Shown here: positions 16,294 through 24,427 of the stretch, in pieces
How the letters are laid out: the number at the start of each line of letters is the position of its first letter
Position numbering within the stretch: position 1 is the first letter of the stretch
Source of the DNA: Chloroflexota bacterium
Lineage (GTDB): Bacteria; Chloroflexota; Anaerolineae; Anaerolineales; Villigracilaceae
Assembly: GCA_016191845.1 (NCBI GenBank)
Contig: JACPVF010000017.1
Coordinates: forward strand, 124,001 to 188,000
Length of the DNA: 64,000 nucleotides
Direction of reading: 5' to 3'
Notes under the pieces: model-generated
Seen by the model: only the letters and a program-made list of their open reading frames with translations
Databases searched by the model: none
What the model was told of the DNA's origin: nothing
Made by a program: the position numbers and the translations under genes

Positions 16294-17017
16294 ATAATCC
16301 ATTACGCATAATTCTATCTGCCAATTTGGGCAGAAAACTGTTTATGAAAATCAACAGTTTGGTCCTGCCAATAGCCATCTCATATTTATCATTTTGAAAG
16401 CCATTCCAAAATTCTTCAACCAACGCTTCAGCGGAAATCTTCCCTTTTCCTCGTCCGCGTGTCATGTCTGTATCCACAATTGGAGGAATAACTTCAAAGA
16501 CCTTAATATTTGAATCTTCAAGCTGCCAGCGCAAGGATTTGGTAAACAGATGAAGCCCAGCCTTGCTTCCGCAATATACGGGAGCGCTCTGTTTTGGAAC
16601 AATCCCCAAGCCAGATGAGACGTTTACAATTGCCGCCGTCTTTTTTGTCATAAGCTGCTGGAGCATCAATCGAATCAATAGAAGTGGACCGACCAAATTG
16701 GTTTGCAGTTCTGTTTTAACGTAATCCAGCGGAATGGCCGGATCGGCAAAATCATAGTTATATTGCACGCCCGCGTTATTAATCAAAATATTCGTATCTG
16801 TAAACCGCTGCGCCAGTTTTTCAACATCCTCAAAGCGGTTCATGTCTGTCACTTGCGTAACAAGTCCGGGGAAGTCCGCTTGAACCCGCTCAAGCTTTTC
16901 CTGATCTCTCCCCGTGATAATTACATGGTTACCATTGTCTAGAAACTTTTTTGCAAATGCCAGGCCTATGCCTGCCGTTCCCCCGGTGATTAGAACTGTG
17001 TTGTTGGATGTATTCAT
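16292..17017 (-). CDS. SDR family oxidoreductase (DltE/YdfG-like)
   Basis: A 241-residue classical short-chain dehydrogenase. The NAD(P) motif is TGGTAGIGLAFAKKF (about 11-25), NNAG is in LINNAGVQYN near 83, the catalytic Ser is in NVSSGLGIV, and Tyr/Lys are in YCGSKAGLH. GGAGAAGCA precedes the start. It is AT-rich, with codons such as ATA, AGA, TTA and AAT that are rare in neighbouring genes. It lies 48 bases downstream of the Crp-type gene on the same strand. Both sit between two copies of the E2 3' end, so they were probably acquired together. The substrate is unknown; the sequence style recalls Bacteroidota homologues. Confidence 0.88.
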   Translation of the reverse strand: MNTSNNTVLITGGTAGIGLAFAKKFLDNGNHVIITGRDQEKLERVQADFPGLVTQVTDMNRFEDVEKLAQRFTDTNILINNAGVQYNYDFADPAIPLDYVKTELQTNLVGPLLLIRLMLQQLMTKKTAAIVNVSSGLGIVPKQSAPVYCGSKAGLHLFTKSLRWQLEDSNIKVFEVIPPIVDTDMTRGRGKGKISAEALVEEFWNGFQNDKYEMAIGRTKLLIFINSFLPKLADRIMRNGL

Positions 17018-17065
17018 TGCTTCTCCAGAAGATTGATTTATTCCCCCAGAATACCATTCACCTTT

Positions 17066-17677
17066 CTAATCATCATTATCATAGGATAAGGATTTCCTCA
17101 ATCTGGCGCGAATCCGACTTAATGTGACGGGGGTAACTCCCAGATATGAGGCTATCAATCGCTGCTTGATTCGGCCTTCCAGTCCTGGATATTCGTTCCT
17201 GAACTTCAAGTAACGCGTTTGAGCATCATCAAGAAGCAGGGAACTTTCCCGTTTTTCCTTCTTCACGAATAACTGTTCTGCAATGTTCTGATTTACAGTC
17301 TGCCAGCAGGGTGATGCGGCTGTGACTGTCAAATATTCTTCATAATTCGCAGTTAACAGGTTGGCATCTTCAATTGCCTGAACAAAAAGTTTCGATGGCT
17401 CGTTGTTAAGAAGCGCAGAATAAGCAGTTACCATATGTCCCTCAGCGCAGAAGGATTTGGTGAATTCAAAACCCGAATCTGAAATATAGTACAGGCGCAG
17501 AATTCCAGAAACTACAAAAGCCAAAGTCGTTGGAATGTCGCCCTCGTTAACCAGAAATTGATTCCTGTGGAGATTAGACACGTGAAAAATACCTAACACC
17601 TTATCAATTTCTGTGTTTGATATATTTGTGATGGATCGTAAAAATGCAATTAGGGAATTCTGTTCCTGTGAATACAT
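17066..17677 (-). CDS. Crp/Fnr-family transcriptional regulator
   Basis: 203 residues: an N-terminal cyclic-nucleotide-binding-type beta-roll (about 25-120, NQFLVNEGDIPTTLAFVVSG) and a C-terminal winged helix with RIKQRLIASYLGVTPVTLSR (about 168-187) as recognition region. No Cys cluster for an Fe-S centre is visible, and the canonical cAMP phosphate-binding Arg/Ser pattern is not evident, so the ligand is unknown. This type is common beside small oxidoreductase genes in Bacteroidota. It is AT-rich like the SDR gene it precedes and probably regulates that gene. Confidence 0.87.
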   Translation of the reverse strand: MYSQEQNSLIAFLRSITNISNTEIDKVLGIFHVSNLHRNQFLVNEGDIPTTLAFVVSGILRLYYISDSGFEFTKSFCAEGHMVTAYSALLNNEPSKLFVQAIEDANLLTANYEEYLTVTAASPCWQTVNQNIAEQLFVKKEKRESSLLLDDAQTRYLKFRNEYPGLEGRIKQRLIASYLGVTPVTLSRIRARLRKSLSYDNDD

Positions 17678-17738
17678 AGTGATTGGATTCTATCTCAACT
17701 TGAATACTTTGATCGGAGCAGACCAGCTAACTTTCACG

Positions 17739-17848
17739 TGAAAGCCACCATCTCCGTCGATCACCGCGTCAGTGACGGGGCAGAGGCGGCCCAGTTCATG
17801 CAAAAACTGGCGGAGTTCCTCAAGAATCCCGTGCGAATGTTAGTGTAA
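17739..17848 (+). pseudogene. Remnant of an E2 (acyltransferase) 3' end
   Basis: These bases align without gaps to 16145-16254, the end of the E2 gene, including its stop codon. Over 112 aligned bases there are 11 differences; they change only one residue (Glu to Lys before NPVRMLV). It has no start and no upstream coding part. The following terminator is also of the E2 type. It looks like the displaced original end of the E2 gene, or the end of a second E2. Confidence 0.88.
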
Positions 17849-17849
17849 A

Positions 17850-17886
17850 AACCTCCTGAAGTCTTTCGACTTCAGGAGGTTTTTTT
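17850..17886 (+). terminator. Terminator attached to the E2 remnant
   Basis: A 13-bp stem (ACCTCCTGAAGTC / GACTTCAGGAGGT), TTTC loop and a T-run. It follows the remnant stop at the same distance as the terminator of the intact E2 gene and now serves the converging lipoprotein region. Confidence 0.88.
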
Positions 17887-17911
17887 ATTGCTTGGTGCAC
17901 GTTATGACAAA

Positions 17912-18475
17912 TTATCTGCAGGTAATTGTGACAAACACTTCCACGGCTTCCGATTTGCCCGCCGCATTGACGGCTTGGATCGTATAAGTGTAATTCGCGC
18001 TGTAGCGCTTGTAGGGGGTTGAGATGGTGATGGTGTCCTTATACTCGGTGGTGTTCGCATCCAGGGTTGCCAGGAGATTTCCGTCTTTGTTGAGCTCAAA
18101 GCTGGTCTCGTCCGAGGAGTCATCCCAATGCAGGTATGCCACATACACATATTTGTAAACTGTATAGGAGTGGGCAACGACTTTTGTGCAGGTAGCATCC
18201 GCGTAGAAGTTCGCAGGCGCGTTGGGCAAGGCAGGTGCTGCCGGGGTGGGCGTAGCCTCTACAGGCAGAGGCGTTTCCGTTGCAACAGGCTGTTGCGCTT
18301 CCACCGTTTGCGCCACGAAGGTGGCCATCTGGTCTTGACTCTGCTGTGAGTCCGCGCTCGTATCGGGTGCATCCGTGGGCGGAGCCGATACCTCTGTAGG
18401 TGTACTCGAGGTGAAAGAGCAAGCCAGGATGAGAAAAGTGACCAAAGCCAGAACGGGGACAAGATTTCTATTCAT
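17912..18475 (-). CDS. Secreted lipoprotein with Pro/Thr-rich linker and fibronectin-like domain
   Basis: A 187-residue protein with a lipoprotein signal (residues 1-18, LILAC, Cys19). A Ser/Thr/Pro/Gln-rich linker (about 20-90, TETPLPVEATPTPAAPAL) is followed by a C-terminal domain of about 95 residues. That domain reads as beta strands with VAYLHWDDSSDETSFELNKDG and YTIQAVNAAGKSEAVEV, the pattern of a fibronectin type III module. Two Cys (ATCTK and ITCR) may form a disulfide. It is exported and membrane-anchored; no function is known. It has its own promoter. Confidence 0.75.
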   Translation of the reverse strand: MNRNLVPVLALVTFLILACSFTSSTPTEVSAPPTDAPDTSADSQQSQDQMATFVAQTVEAQQPVATETPLPVEATPTPAAPALPNAPANFYADATCTKVVAHSYTVYKYVYVAYLHWDDSSDETSFELNKDGNLLATLDANTTEYKDTITISTPYKRYSANYTYTIQAVNAAGKSEAVEVFVTITCR

Positions 18476-18530
18476 GGAATCCTTCTTTGGAATAGATATT
18501 GTGCTGCTTTGTGGTTTGCATCACAAAATT

Positions 18531-18559
18531 ATTGTACTTCTTTCAGGTTATGTTGTAAA
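18531..18559 (-). promoter_or_regulatory. Sigma-70-type promoter of the secreted lipoprotein
   Basis: On the minus strand TTTACA, 17 bases, TACAAT. The -10 is about 55 bases ahead of the start codon. Confidence 0.65.
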
Positions 18560-18574
18560 CACTGCCGTTTTTTT

Positions 18575-20755
18575 CTATTTTGAAGCGACTGTTAGCTTGG
18601 TTTTCAACAGTTCCCGATCCCGCGAAGAGGGACCGACCAGAATCTCGAACTCGCCCGGTTCCACTACGTTCACGCCCTGCGCGCTCACGATCTGGAAGGC
18701 TTTCCAGGGTAGATCGACCTGCACAGTTTTTTTCTCGCCTGCTGCCAACTGGACACGGGCAAAGCCCTTCAGCGCCTTATTGATCCAGGTAGCGGAAGTC
18801 ACCACGTCGCTGACGTACACCTGCACGATCTCTACGCCATCTCGCTGTCCAACGTTCTCCACATCTATAGAGACTTGGACCGTGTCTCCGTTAGACAGGA
18901 CAGGGGAGGACAGCCTCAGGTTGGAGTATGCGTATTTTGTGTAGCTGAGTCCATGCCCGAAGGGGAAGAGCGGTTCCTGGGTCAGATCAGCGTATCGGTC
19001 GCCGTGTTGGCCGCGGACCTGGCTGTAGAAGACCGGTTGCTGGCCCACGTGCACTGGGAACGAGATTGTGACTTTGCCGGACGGATTCAACAATCCGAAC
19101 AGCGCCTCGGCCAGCGCCCGCCCGCCTTCCATGCCGGGGTTGAACAACTCGACGATGGCTGCAGCGTGTTTGGCGGATGCAGGCAGCACCAGCGGTTTGC
19201 TGTTGACCAGGACCACGACCATTGGTTTTCCTGTCTTCTCCAGCGCATCCAGCAGCGCGACCTGCCCGCCCTGCAATTCCAGCGTGGCCGTGCTTTGGGT
19301 CTCGCCGATGAAATTCAAGTGATCGCCAACCACGGCCACCACGATTTCTGCTGACTGGGCCGCTGTGACGGCCGCCGGGATGCCCGATAGGTCATCGTCG
19401 ATGATCGAGCAGCCACGCTCGTAGCGGACCTCCAGTCCGCCTGGAGCCAGGGCGCGGATGCCGTCCAGGATGGTGGTCGTCTTTTCGCGCGGATGTTTGC
19501 CCGCCTCGGGCGGATGCTGCGAAGAGCCAAGCGACCAGTCGCCCAACTGCTGCATGTCGTCGTCTGCATTCGGGCCGATCACCGCGATGGACTTCACTTG
19601 TTTCGGGTCGAGCGGCAGCAGGCCATTGTTTTGCAACAGGACCAGGCTTTGGCGCGCCGCCTCGAGGTTGGCCGAACGATGCTCCGCATTCCCGATCACG
19701 AGCGCCGCTCGCTCCATGTCTGGACCGCGCGGGTTTTCGAACAATCCCATGCGGAATTTCAGTGCCAGCAAGCGGGCGCAGGGCGCGTCGATCTCACTTT
19801 CTGCCAACCGCCCGGTACGGATGGCCTCGATGGCTCCCTCGTAGAATTCTGGCGTGGTCATCATGATGTCGTTGCCAGCCCGCACGGCGGCGATGGCAAC
19901 TTCGGCGTAATCCGCGCAGACCTTCTGCTCGATCACCAGCCGCCCGACGTTGTTCCAATCTGTTACCACCACGCCCTTGAAGCCCCATTCATCCTTCAGG
20001 ACCTCGGTCAGCAGCCAGTGATTACAGGTCGACGGCACGCCCTCGATGGACTGGTAGCCTGTCATGAAGGTCATGGCCCCGGCTTGCACCGCACGTTCGA
20101 AGGGCGGCAGGAAATAACTGCGCAGTTTGCGGCGTGAAAGATCCGCCTCCGAAGCGTCGCGCCCGCCCTGGGTCTCGGAATACCCGGCGTAGTGCTTGGC
20201 GGTGGCCAGAATACCGGACGGATCGTCCAGACCCTGGCCTTGATAGCCGCGGATCATCGCCGCTGCCAGTTCGCCGATCAGGTAGGGATCCTCGCCGAAG
20301 GTTTCGCCGGTGCGGCCCCAGCGCAGATCGCGTGTCAGGCACAGGACCGGGGAAAAGGTCCAGTGGATGCCGGTGGGGATCACCTCGGTGGCCGTCACCC
20401 GCGCCACCCGTTCCAGTAGGGCGGGATTCCAGCTGCAGGCCAGTGCCAGTTGGGTGGGGAAGATGGTCGCGCCCTTCCAGAATGAATGCCCGTGGATGGC
20501 GTCCTCGCCGATCAACAGTGGAATCCCCAGACGGTTTTGGGCGGCCAGTTGCATGGCCTTGCGGGCCTTCTCGCCCCAGATGTGCAGGATCGACCCGGGC
20601 TGACGGGTGTTGATGAAGGACAAGTCATCGGGACGCGCGTCCCACATGATCAACTGGCCGACCTTCTCCTCCAGGGTCATGCGGCCGAGCAGGTCGGAAA
20701 CGCGTTCTTCGACGCTCAAGGATGGGTTGCGGTAGGCAGGGATTGGTTTCGACAT
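18575..20755 (-). CDS. GH3 beta-glucosidase (second gene of the operon)
   Basis: A 726-residue family 3 glycoside hydrolase. The start at 20755 is chosen because GGAGAGTCTCGCC precedes it and the protein then begins near VEERVSDLLGRMTLEEKVGQ. It has the (beta/alpha)8 domain with KHYAGYSETQGGRD (acid-site loop) and the nucleophile in GFKGVVVTDWNN, the alpha/beta sandwich (LVLLQNNGLLPLD, VAVIGPNADDD), and a C-terminal FnIII-like domain (LFPFGHGLSYTKYAYSNL). No signal peptide, so intracellular. It should release glucose from imported beta-glucosides or cello-oligosaccharides. It is 62 bases downstream of another GH3 gene with only about family-level similarity. Confidence 0.93.
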   Translation of the reverse strand: MSKPIPAYRNPSLSVEERVSDLLGRMTLEEKVGQLIMWDARPDDLSFINTRQPGSILHIWGEKARKAMQLAAQNRLGIPLLIGEDAIHGHSFWKGATIFPTQLALACSWNPALLERVARVTATEVIPTGIHWTFSPVLCLTRDLRWGRTGETFGEDPYLIGELAAAMIRGYQGQGLDDPSGILATAKHYAGYSETQGGRDASEADLSRRKLRSYFLPPFERAVQAGAMTFMTGYQSIEGVPSTCNHWLLTEVLKDEWGFKGVVVTDWNNVGRLVIEQKVCADYAEVAIAAVRAGNDIMMTTPEFYEGAIEAIRTGRLAESEIDAPCARLLALKFRMGLFENPRGPDMERAALVIGNAEHRSANLEAARQSLVLLQNNGLLPLDPKQVKSIAVIGPNADDDMQQLGDWSLGSSQHPPEAGKHPREKTTTILDGIRALAPGGLEVRYERGCSIIDDDLSGIPAAVTAAQSAEIVVAVVGDHLNFIGETQSTATLELQGGQVALLDALEKTGKPMVVVLVNSKPLVLPASAKHAAAIVELFNPGMEGGRALAEALFGLLNPSGKVTISFPVHVGQQPVFYSQVRGQHGDRYADLTQEPLFPFGHGLSYTKYAYSNLRLSSPVLSNGDTVQVSIDVENVGQRDGVEIVQVYVSDVVTSATWINKALKGFARVQLAAGEKKTVQVDLPWKAFQIVSAQGVNVVEPGEFEILVGPSSRDRELLKTKLTVASK

Positions 20756-20778
20756 GGCGAGACTCTCCAGACAAAATT

Positions 20779-20810
20779 TTCCCCATCCTCCTGATGAGAA
20801 GGATGGGGAA
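20779..20810 (-). other. Hairpin between the two GH3 genes
   Basis: An 11-bp stem (TTCCCCATCCT / AGGATGGGGAA) lies in the 62-base gap and is followed on the minus strand by AAAATTTT. It may be an inefficient terminator or an mRNA-stabilising hairpin between the genes. Confidence 0.5.
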
Positions 20811-20817
20811 GTTGATT

Positions 20818-23055
20818 TTACCCAATGACTTCGAATTCTGCGTGGAGCGTGGCCAGCGAGTCGGAGCCGACCCACAGGTCGAAGGAAGCGGGGTCTTGAA
20901 TCCACTTGCCGGCGTTCGTGCTCCAGTAACCCAGTTCATCGGGACCCAGCTCAAAGGTCACGGTCTTGCATTCGCCGGGCTGGAGGGTGATGCGTTCGAA
21001 GCCTTTCAGTTCGCGCATCGGGCGTGTATCCGTGCCCCATTTCTGGTGGATGTACAACTGGACCACTTCGTCGCCAGCGACTGCGCCCGTGTTGGTCACA
21101 TCCACGCTGACGGTGAGGCTGCTGCCGACCTTGACTTGCGCGGCCGAAACCTTCAGGTCCGAGAACGCGAAGGTGGTGTAGCTCAGGCCGTAGCCGAAGG
21201 GATAGAGCGGGGTGGGCAAGCCGTCCCAGTAGCGCGGGTTGTACATCGGGCTTTCCTCGGGCGAGTGGGTCAGGTTACGCGCGTAATACAGCGGCGCATG
21301 GCTGCCCTTGCGCGGGAAGCCGACGGGCAGTTTGCCGCCCGGGATCGCGTCACCAAACAGGATATCGGCCACGGCGTTGCCGCCCTCGCTGCCAGGCTCC
21401 CAAGCTTCGAGGATGGCGGGGATGTTCTCGGCGGCCCAGGTCACGCTCAGCGGGCGGCCATTCAACAGCACCAGCACGACGGGTTTGCCCAGCGCCGCGA
21501 CGGCTTTGAGCAATTCCTCCTGACGGCCAGGCAGGTCGAGTGAGGCGCGCGAGGCGGCTTCACCTGCCATCAGGTCGGTCTCGCCCAGTACCATGATGAC
21601 CTGGTCTGCGGCGCGGGCGGTCTCGACGGCGGCCTGGAAGGCGGCGTCTGACTCCTCTTGCGTTTGAGCGGGCTTGCTGGCCTGTCCTGCCATCATGCTC
21701 TCGAACCACGAGGGGATGTCGCGGCGGATCTCAGGGCCAGAGGCATAGGTCACTTCGGCGTTCGGCAGCTTGGCGCGGATGCCCGCCAGCACGGTCACGG
21801 CTGCGGGCGTGTGGCCGAAGACCATCCACGAGCCTTCGGTGGCCTGCATCGAATCGGCCAGCGGACCGATGACCGCTACCTTTTTGACGTCCTTCTTCAG
21901 CGGGAGCAATCCGCCCTCGTTCTTGAGCAGCACCATCGAGCGCTGCGCCGCCCAGCGTGAAGCCTCGCGGTGATCGGGGCGGGCGATGACCTGATCGAGC
22001 AAGCCTTCGTCCACGTAGGGGCGCTCGAACAATCCCATCCTGACCTTGAGCGCCAGGATCGGGCGAACCAGCGCTTCGATCTCCGCCTCGGACAGGTCAC
22101 TCTTGGCGACCAGGTCAGCGGTGTTCTCGGTGTAGGTGTAGCTCGACATATCCATATTGAGGCCAGCCTTGAGGCCGCGCAGAGCGGCGTCGCGGCGGTC
22201 TTTGGCGTGGCCCTGGATGACCAGGTTGCCGACCGCGAAGGCGTCCGAAACCACGAAGCCTTCGAAGCCCCATTCCTCACGAAGCACCTGACGCAGCAGC
22301 CAGCGATTGCCGCTGGCGGGGACGTCGTTCAGGTCCATGTAGGCGCTCATGAAGGTGGCCACGCCCGCATCGACGGCGGCCTTGAAGGGCGGCAGGACGG
22401 TATTGCGCAGTTGCGTCTCGGAGATATAAGCGGGATCGTAGTCGCGGCCCGCATCCGAATAGCCGTAGCCTGCGAAGTGCTTGGCGCAGGCCAGCACGCG
22501 CTCCGAGTCGGCCAGGTCATCACCTTGGAATCCGCGCACCTGGGCGGCAGCCATCGCCGCGCCGAGGAACGGGTCCTCGCCCGCGCCTTCCACGATGCGG
22601 CCCCAGCGGGCGTCGCGGCAGATGTCCAGCATCGGGCCGAAGGTCCAGTGCAGACCCGCGGCGCGCGCTTCCCTGGCGGCCACGGTCTGCGACTTCTCGG
22701 GCACGTTCGGGTCCCAGGATGCGGCCATCGCCAGCGGCACGGGGAAGATGGTGCGGTAGCCGTGGATCACATCCAGTGCGAACAGCAGCGGGATGCCCGA
22801 CGGGCTTTCCTCGACGGCGACCTTTTGCAGCTCGTTGAACTTCTTCGTGTCGTTGAGCCACAGCACGGACCCCGCTCCGCCTTTGCGGATCTGATCTTCG
22901 GCCTTCGGCCCCGGAGCGAATTCCGCCCCGCCGACCTGGTTGAGTTGCCCGACCTTTTCTTCGAGGCTCATCCTGGCCAGCAGTGCATCGACGCGTTTGT
23001 TGACTTCTGCTTCTGATAGGGCGGAGGTAGTTCCAGACTTCTTTGCCTTGTTCAT
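20818..23055 (-). CDS. bglX: GH3 beta-glucosidase (BglX-like)
   Basis: A 745-residue family 3 glycoside hydrolase with the BglX-type layout. AAAAGGAG precedes the start. The opening is VDALLARMSLEEKVGQLNQ, the barrel has PLLFALDVIHGYRTIFPVPL, ARWGRIVEGAGEDPFL, AKHFAGYGYSDAGRDYD and the nucleophile Asp in GFEGFVVSDAFAV. The sandwich domain has SMVLLKNEGGLLPLKKDVKK, and the C-terminal FnIII-like domain has LYPFGYGLSYTTFAFSDL. Periplasmic BglX of E. coli has a signal peptide; none is seen here, so it acts inside after import by the adjacent MFS transporter. Confidence 0.93.
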   Translation of the reverse strand: MNKAKKSGTTSALSEAEVNKRVDALLARMSLEEKVGQLNQVGGAEFAPGPKAEDQIRKGGAGSVLWLNDTKKFNELQKVAVEESPSGIPLLFALDVIHGYRTIFPVPLAMAASWDPNVPEKSQTVAAREARAAGLHWTFGPMLDICRDARWGRIVEGAGEDPFLGAAMAAAQVRGFQGDDLADSERVLACAKHFAGYGYSDAGRDYDPAYISETQLRNTVLPPFKAAVDAGVATFMSAYMDLNDVPASGNRWLLRQVLREEWGFEGFVVSDAFAVGNLVIQGHAKDRRDAALRGLKAGLNMDMSSYTYTENTADLVAKSDLSEAEIEALVRPILALKVRMGLFERPYVDEGLLDQVIARPDHREASRWAAQRSMVLLKNEGGLLPLKKDVKKVAVIGPLADSMQATEGSWMVFGHTPAAVTVLAGIRAKLPNAEVTYASGPEIRRDIPSWFESMMAGQASKPAQTQEESDAAFQAAVETARAADQVIMVLGETDLMAGEAASRASLDLPGRQEELLKAVAALGKPVVLVLLNGRPLSVTWAAENIPAILEAWEPGSEGGNAVADILFGDAIPGGKLPVGFPRKGSHAPLYYARNLTHSPEESPMYNPRYWDGLPTPLYPFGYGLSYTTFAFSDLKVSAAQVKVGSSLTVSVDVTNTGAVAGDEVVQLYIHQKWGTDTRPMRELKGFERITLQPGECKTVTFELGPDELGYWSTNAGKWIQDPASFDLWVGSDSLATLHAEFEVIG

Positions 23056-23082
23056 GAAAAATCTCCTTTTGGGGGTTGTTGA

Positions 23083-24324
23083 TTATTGAGCAGTTTGCTC
23101 ACTTGATGTCAATGCTGTTGCGGCTTGCGAATTCGAATACTTCACGGCCAACAGATACAAACCAAGCAGACCTGCATATACAGCCAACAGGCAGGCTGGG
23201 ATGATTTCCAGCGAGACCTGGCGGGCAAAGACGCCCATCAGGCCGGGGATGATGGCCGTACCCAAGCCAGCTGCCGCCATTTGCATGCCGATGGTGTTGG
23301 CGGCGAAATGGTTGCCCACCCGTGTGCTGGTTCCCGACATCATGGCGGGAAAGATGGGGGCGATGGAGAAACCGATCAGGGTCACGGCCAGGAGATTGAC
23401 CGCTTCGGACGGATTCCAGACCAGCAGCAGGGCGCCTGCTACGGCCCCCACCAGGCCACCCGTCACCAGGCGGTTGACTCCCACTCGCTTGGCAAATAAT
23501 CCTGCCACGATGCGGCCAATGGTGAAGGTGCCCCAATAGCTGCCCGCCCAGAAACCCGCCGCCGTCGGGTCCACTCCGCGCGATTCGGTCAGCAGGGTGT
23601 AGACCCAGGTGCCCAGAGTGGCTTCGCCGCCGACGTACATCAGGAACAAGCTGACGCTCAACCACACCCTGGGCTGGCGGAAGGTTTCGCTCATGGGCGT
23701 CTTGTAGTCAGTCAGGCGTTTGGTCTCCTCTTTCTCTGCCGACTTCTCTTTTTGATTCCACATCGCCAGGGTCAGCATAAAGCAGGCTGCCAGTGCAAAC
23801 TGGAATCCGCTGACAATGCGATAGCCCGTGTGCCACGAGTGGGTGGCCGTCAGCCCCATGGTCATGATGATTGGGCCCAGGGTGATCCCGACGCCCCAAC
23901 TGGCATGCAGCCATTGCATCAGACCCTCGCTGAAATGTGCGGCAACATAGGTATTCAACCCGGCGTCGATGGCGCCTGCCCCCAGACCTGCCACCACGCC
24001 CAGGAGGACCATCATCCACCATTGTGGGACGAGGGTATAGCCCAGCAAAGCTGTGCCTGTCATGGCGCAACTGGCGGCCAGGACCCTGCCAACGCCAATC
24101 CGCGCCACCACAGGGCCGCTCAAAAAACTGGAGGTCATGTAGCCGGCCGTGCCAGCGATCAGCAACATCCCGAGAGCATCCAGAGGGATGGAAAACCCCG
24201 TCCGAATCGAGGGCCAGGCCACCCCCAGCAGGCCGTCTGGCATTCCCAGGGCGACGAAGGCGACAAAGGCCAAAATAACCAGGCCGAGTTTGGGATATTG
24301 CTTGATCTTGGTCCAGATTTTCAT
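23083..24324 (-). CDS. MFS sugar transporter
   Basis: A 413-residue major-facilitator protein with about 12 membrane helices and a charged central loop (NQKEKSAEKEETKRLTDYK, about 190-208). Phrases such as GLNTYVAAHFSEGLMQWLHASWG and GSYWGTFTIGRIVAG are like the FucP/sugar MFS group. It is first in the operon with the two GH3 genes, which argues for uptake of a beta-glucoside or disaccharide. Its promoter (TTGTCT-17-TAAAAT) overlaps the TetR operator, so repression by the divergent regulator is expected. Confidence 0.88.
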   Translation of the reverse strand: MKIWTKIKQYPKLGLVILAFVAFVALGMPDGLLGVAWPSIRTGFSIPLDALGMLLIAGTAGYMTSSFLSGPVVARIGVGRVLAASCAMTGTALLGYTLVPQWWMMVLLGVVAGLGAGAIDAGLNTYVAAHFSEGLMQWLHASWGVGITLGPIIMTMGLTATHSWHTGYRIVSGFQFALAACFMLTLAMWNQKEKSAEKEETKRLTDYKTPMSETFRQPRVWLSVSLFLMYVGGEATLGTWVYTLLTESRGVDPTAAGFWAGSYWGTFTIGRIVAGLFAKRVGVNRLVTGGLVGAVAGALLLVWNPSEAVNLLAVTLIGFSIAPIFPAMMSGTSTRVGNHFAANTIGMQMAAAGLGTAIIPGLMGVFARQVSLEIIPACLLAVYAGLLGLYLLAVKYSNSQAATALTSSEQTAQ

Positions 24325-24368
24325 GCAGTTTTTTCCTTATTAACGCGAGAATACTTGGAATTATCCCT

Positions 24369-24397
24369 ATTTTACATCCATAACTTACCTAAGACAA
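24369..24397 (-). promoter_or_regulatory. Promoter of the MFS-GH3 operon
   Basis: On the minus strand TTGTCT, a 17-base spacer and TAAAAT. The -35 box lies inside the palindromic operator. Confidence 0.6.
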
Positions 24398-24404
24398 GGT
24401 AAGT
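24383..24404. promoter_or_regulatory. Palindromic operator for the TetR-type regulator
   Basis: A perfect inverted repeat ACTTACCT-6-AGGTAAGT in the 103-base gap between the divergent MFS and tetR genes. It covers the -35 boxes of both, the expected position for repression and autoregulation. Confidence 0.75.
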
Positions 24405-24415
24405 AAGTTTTGAGG

Positions 24416-24421
24416 TACAAT
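24416..24421 (+). promoter_or_regulatory. -10 element of the tetR-type gene, leaderless geometry
   Basis: TACAAT ends 6 bases ahead of the start ATG at 24428. There is no ribosome-binding site, so the mRNA probably starts at the ATG. Confidence 0.5.
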
Positions 24422-24427
24422 CAACTT

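Noticed and set aside
21970-23016. Open frame opposite the BglX-like gene
   Set aside because: GH3 motifs are complete on the minus strand, so this is a shadow.
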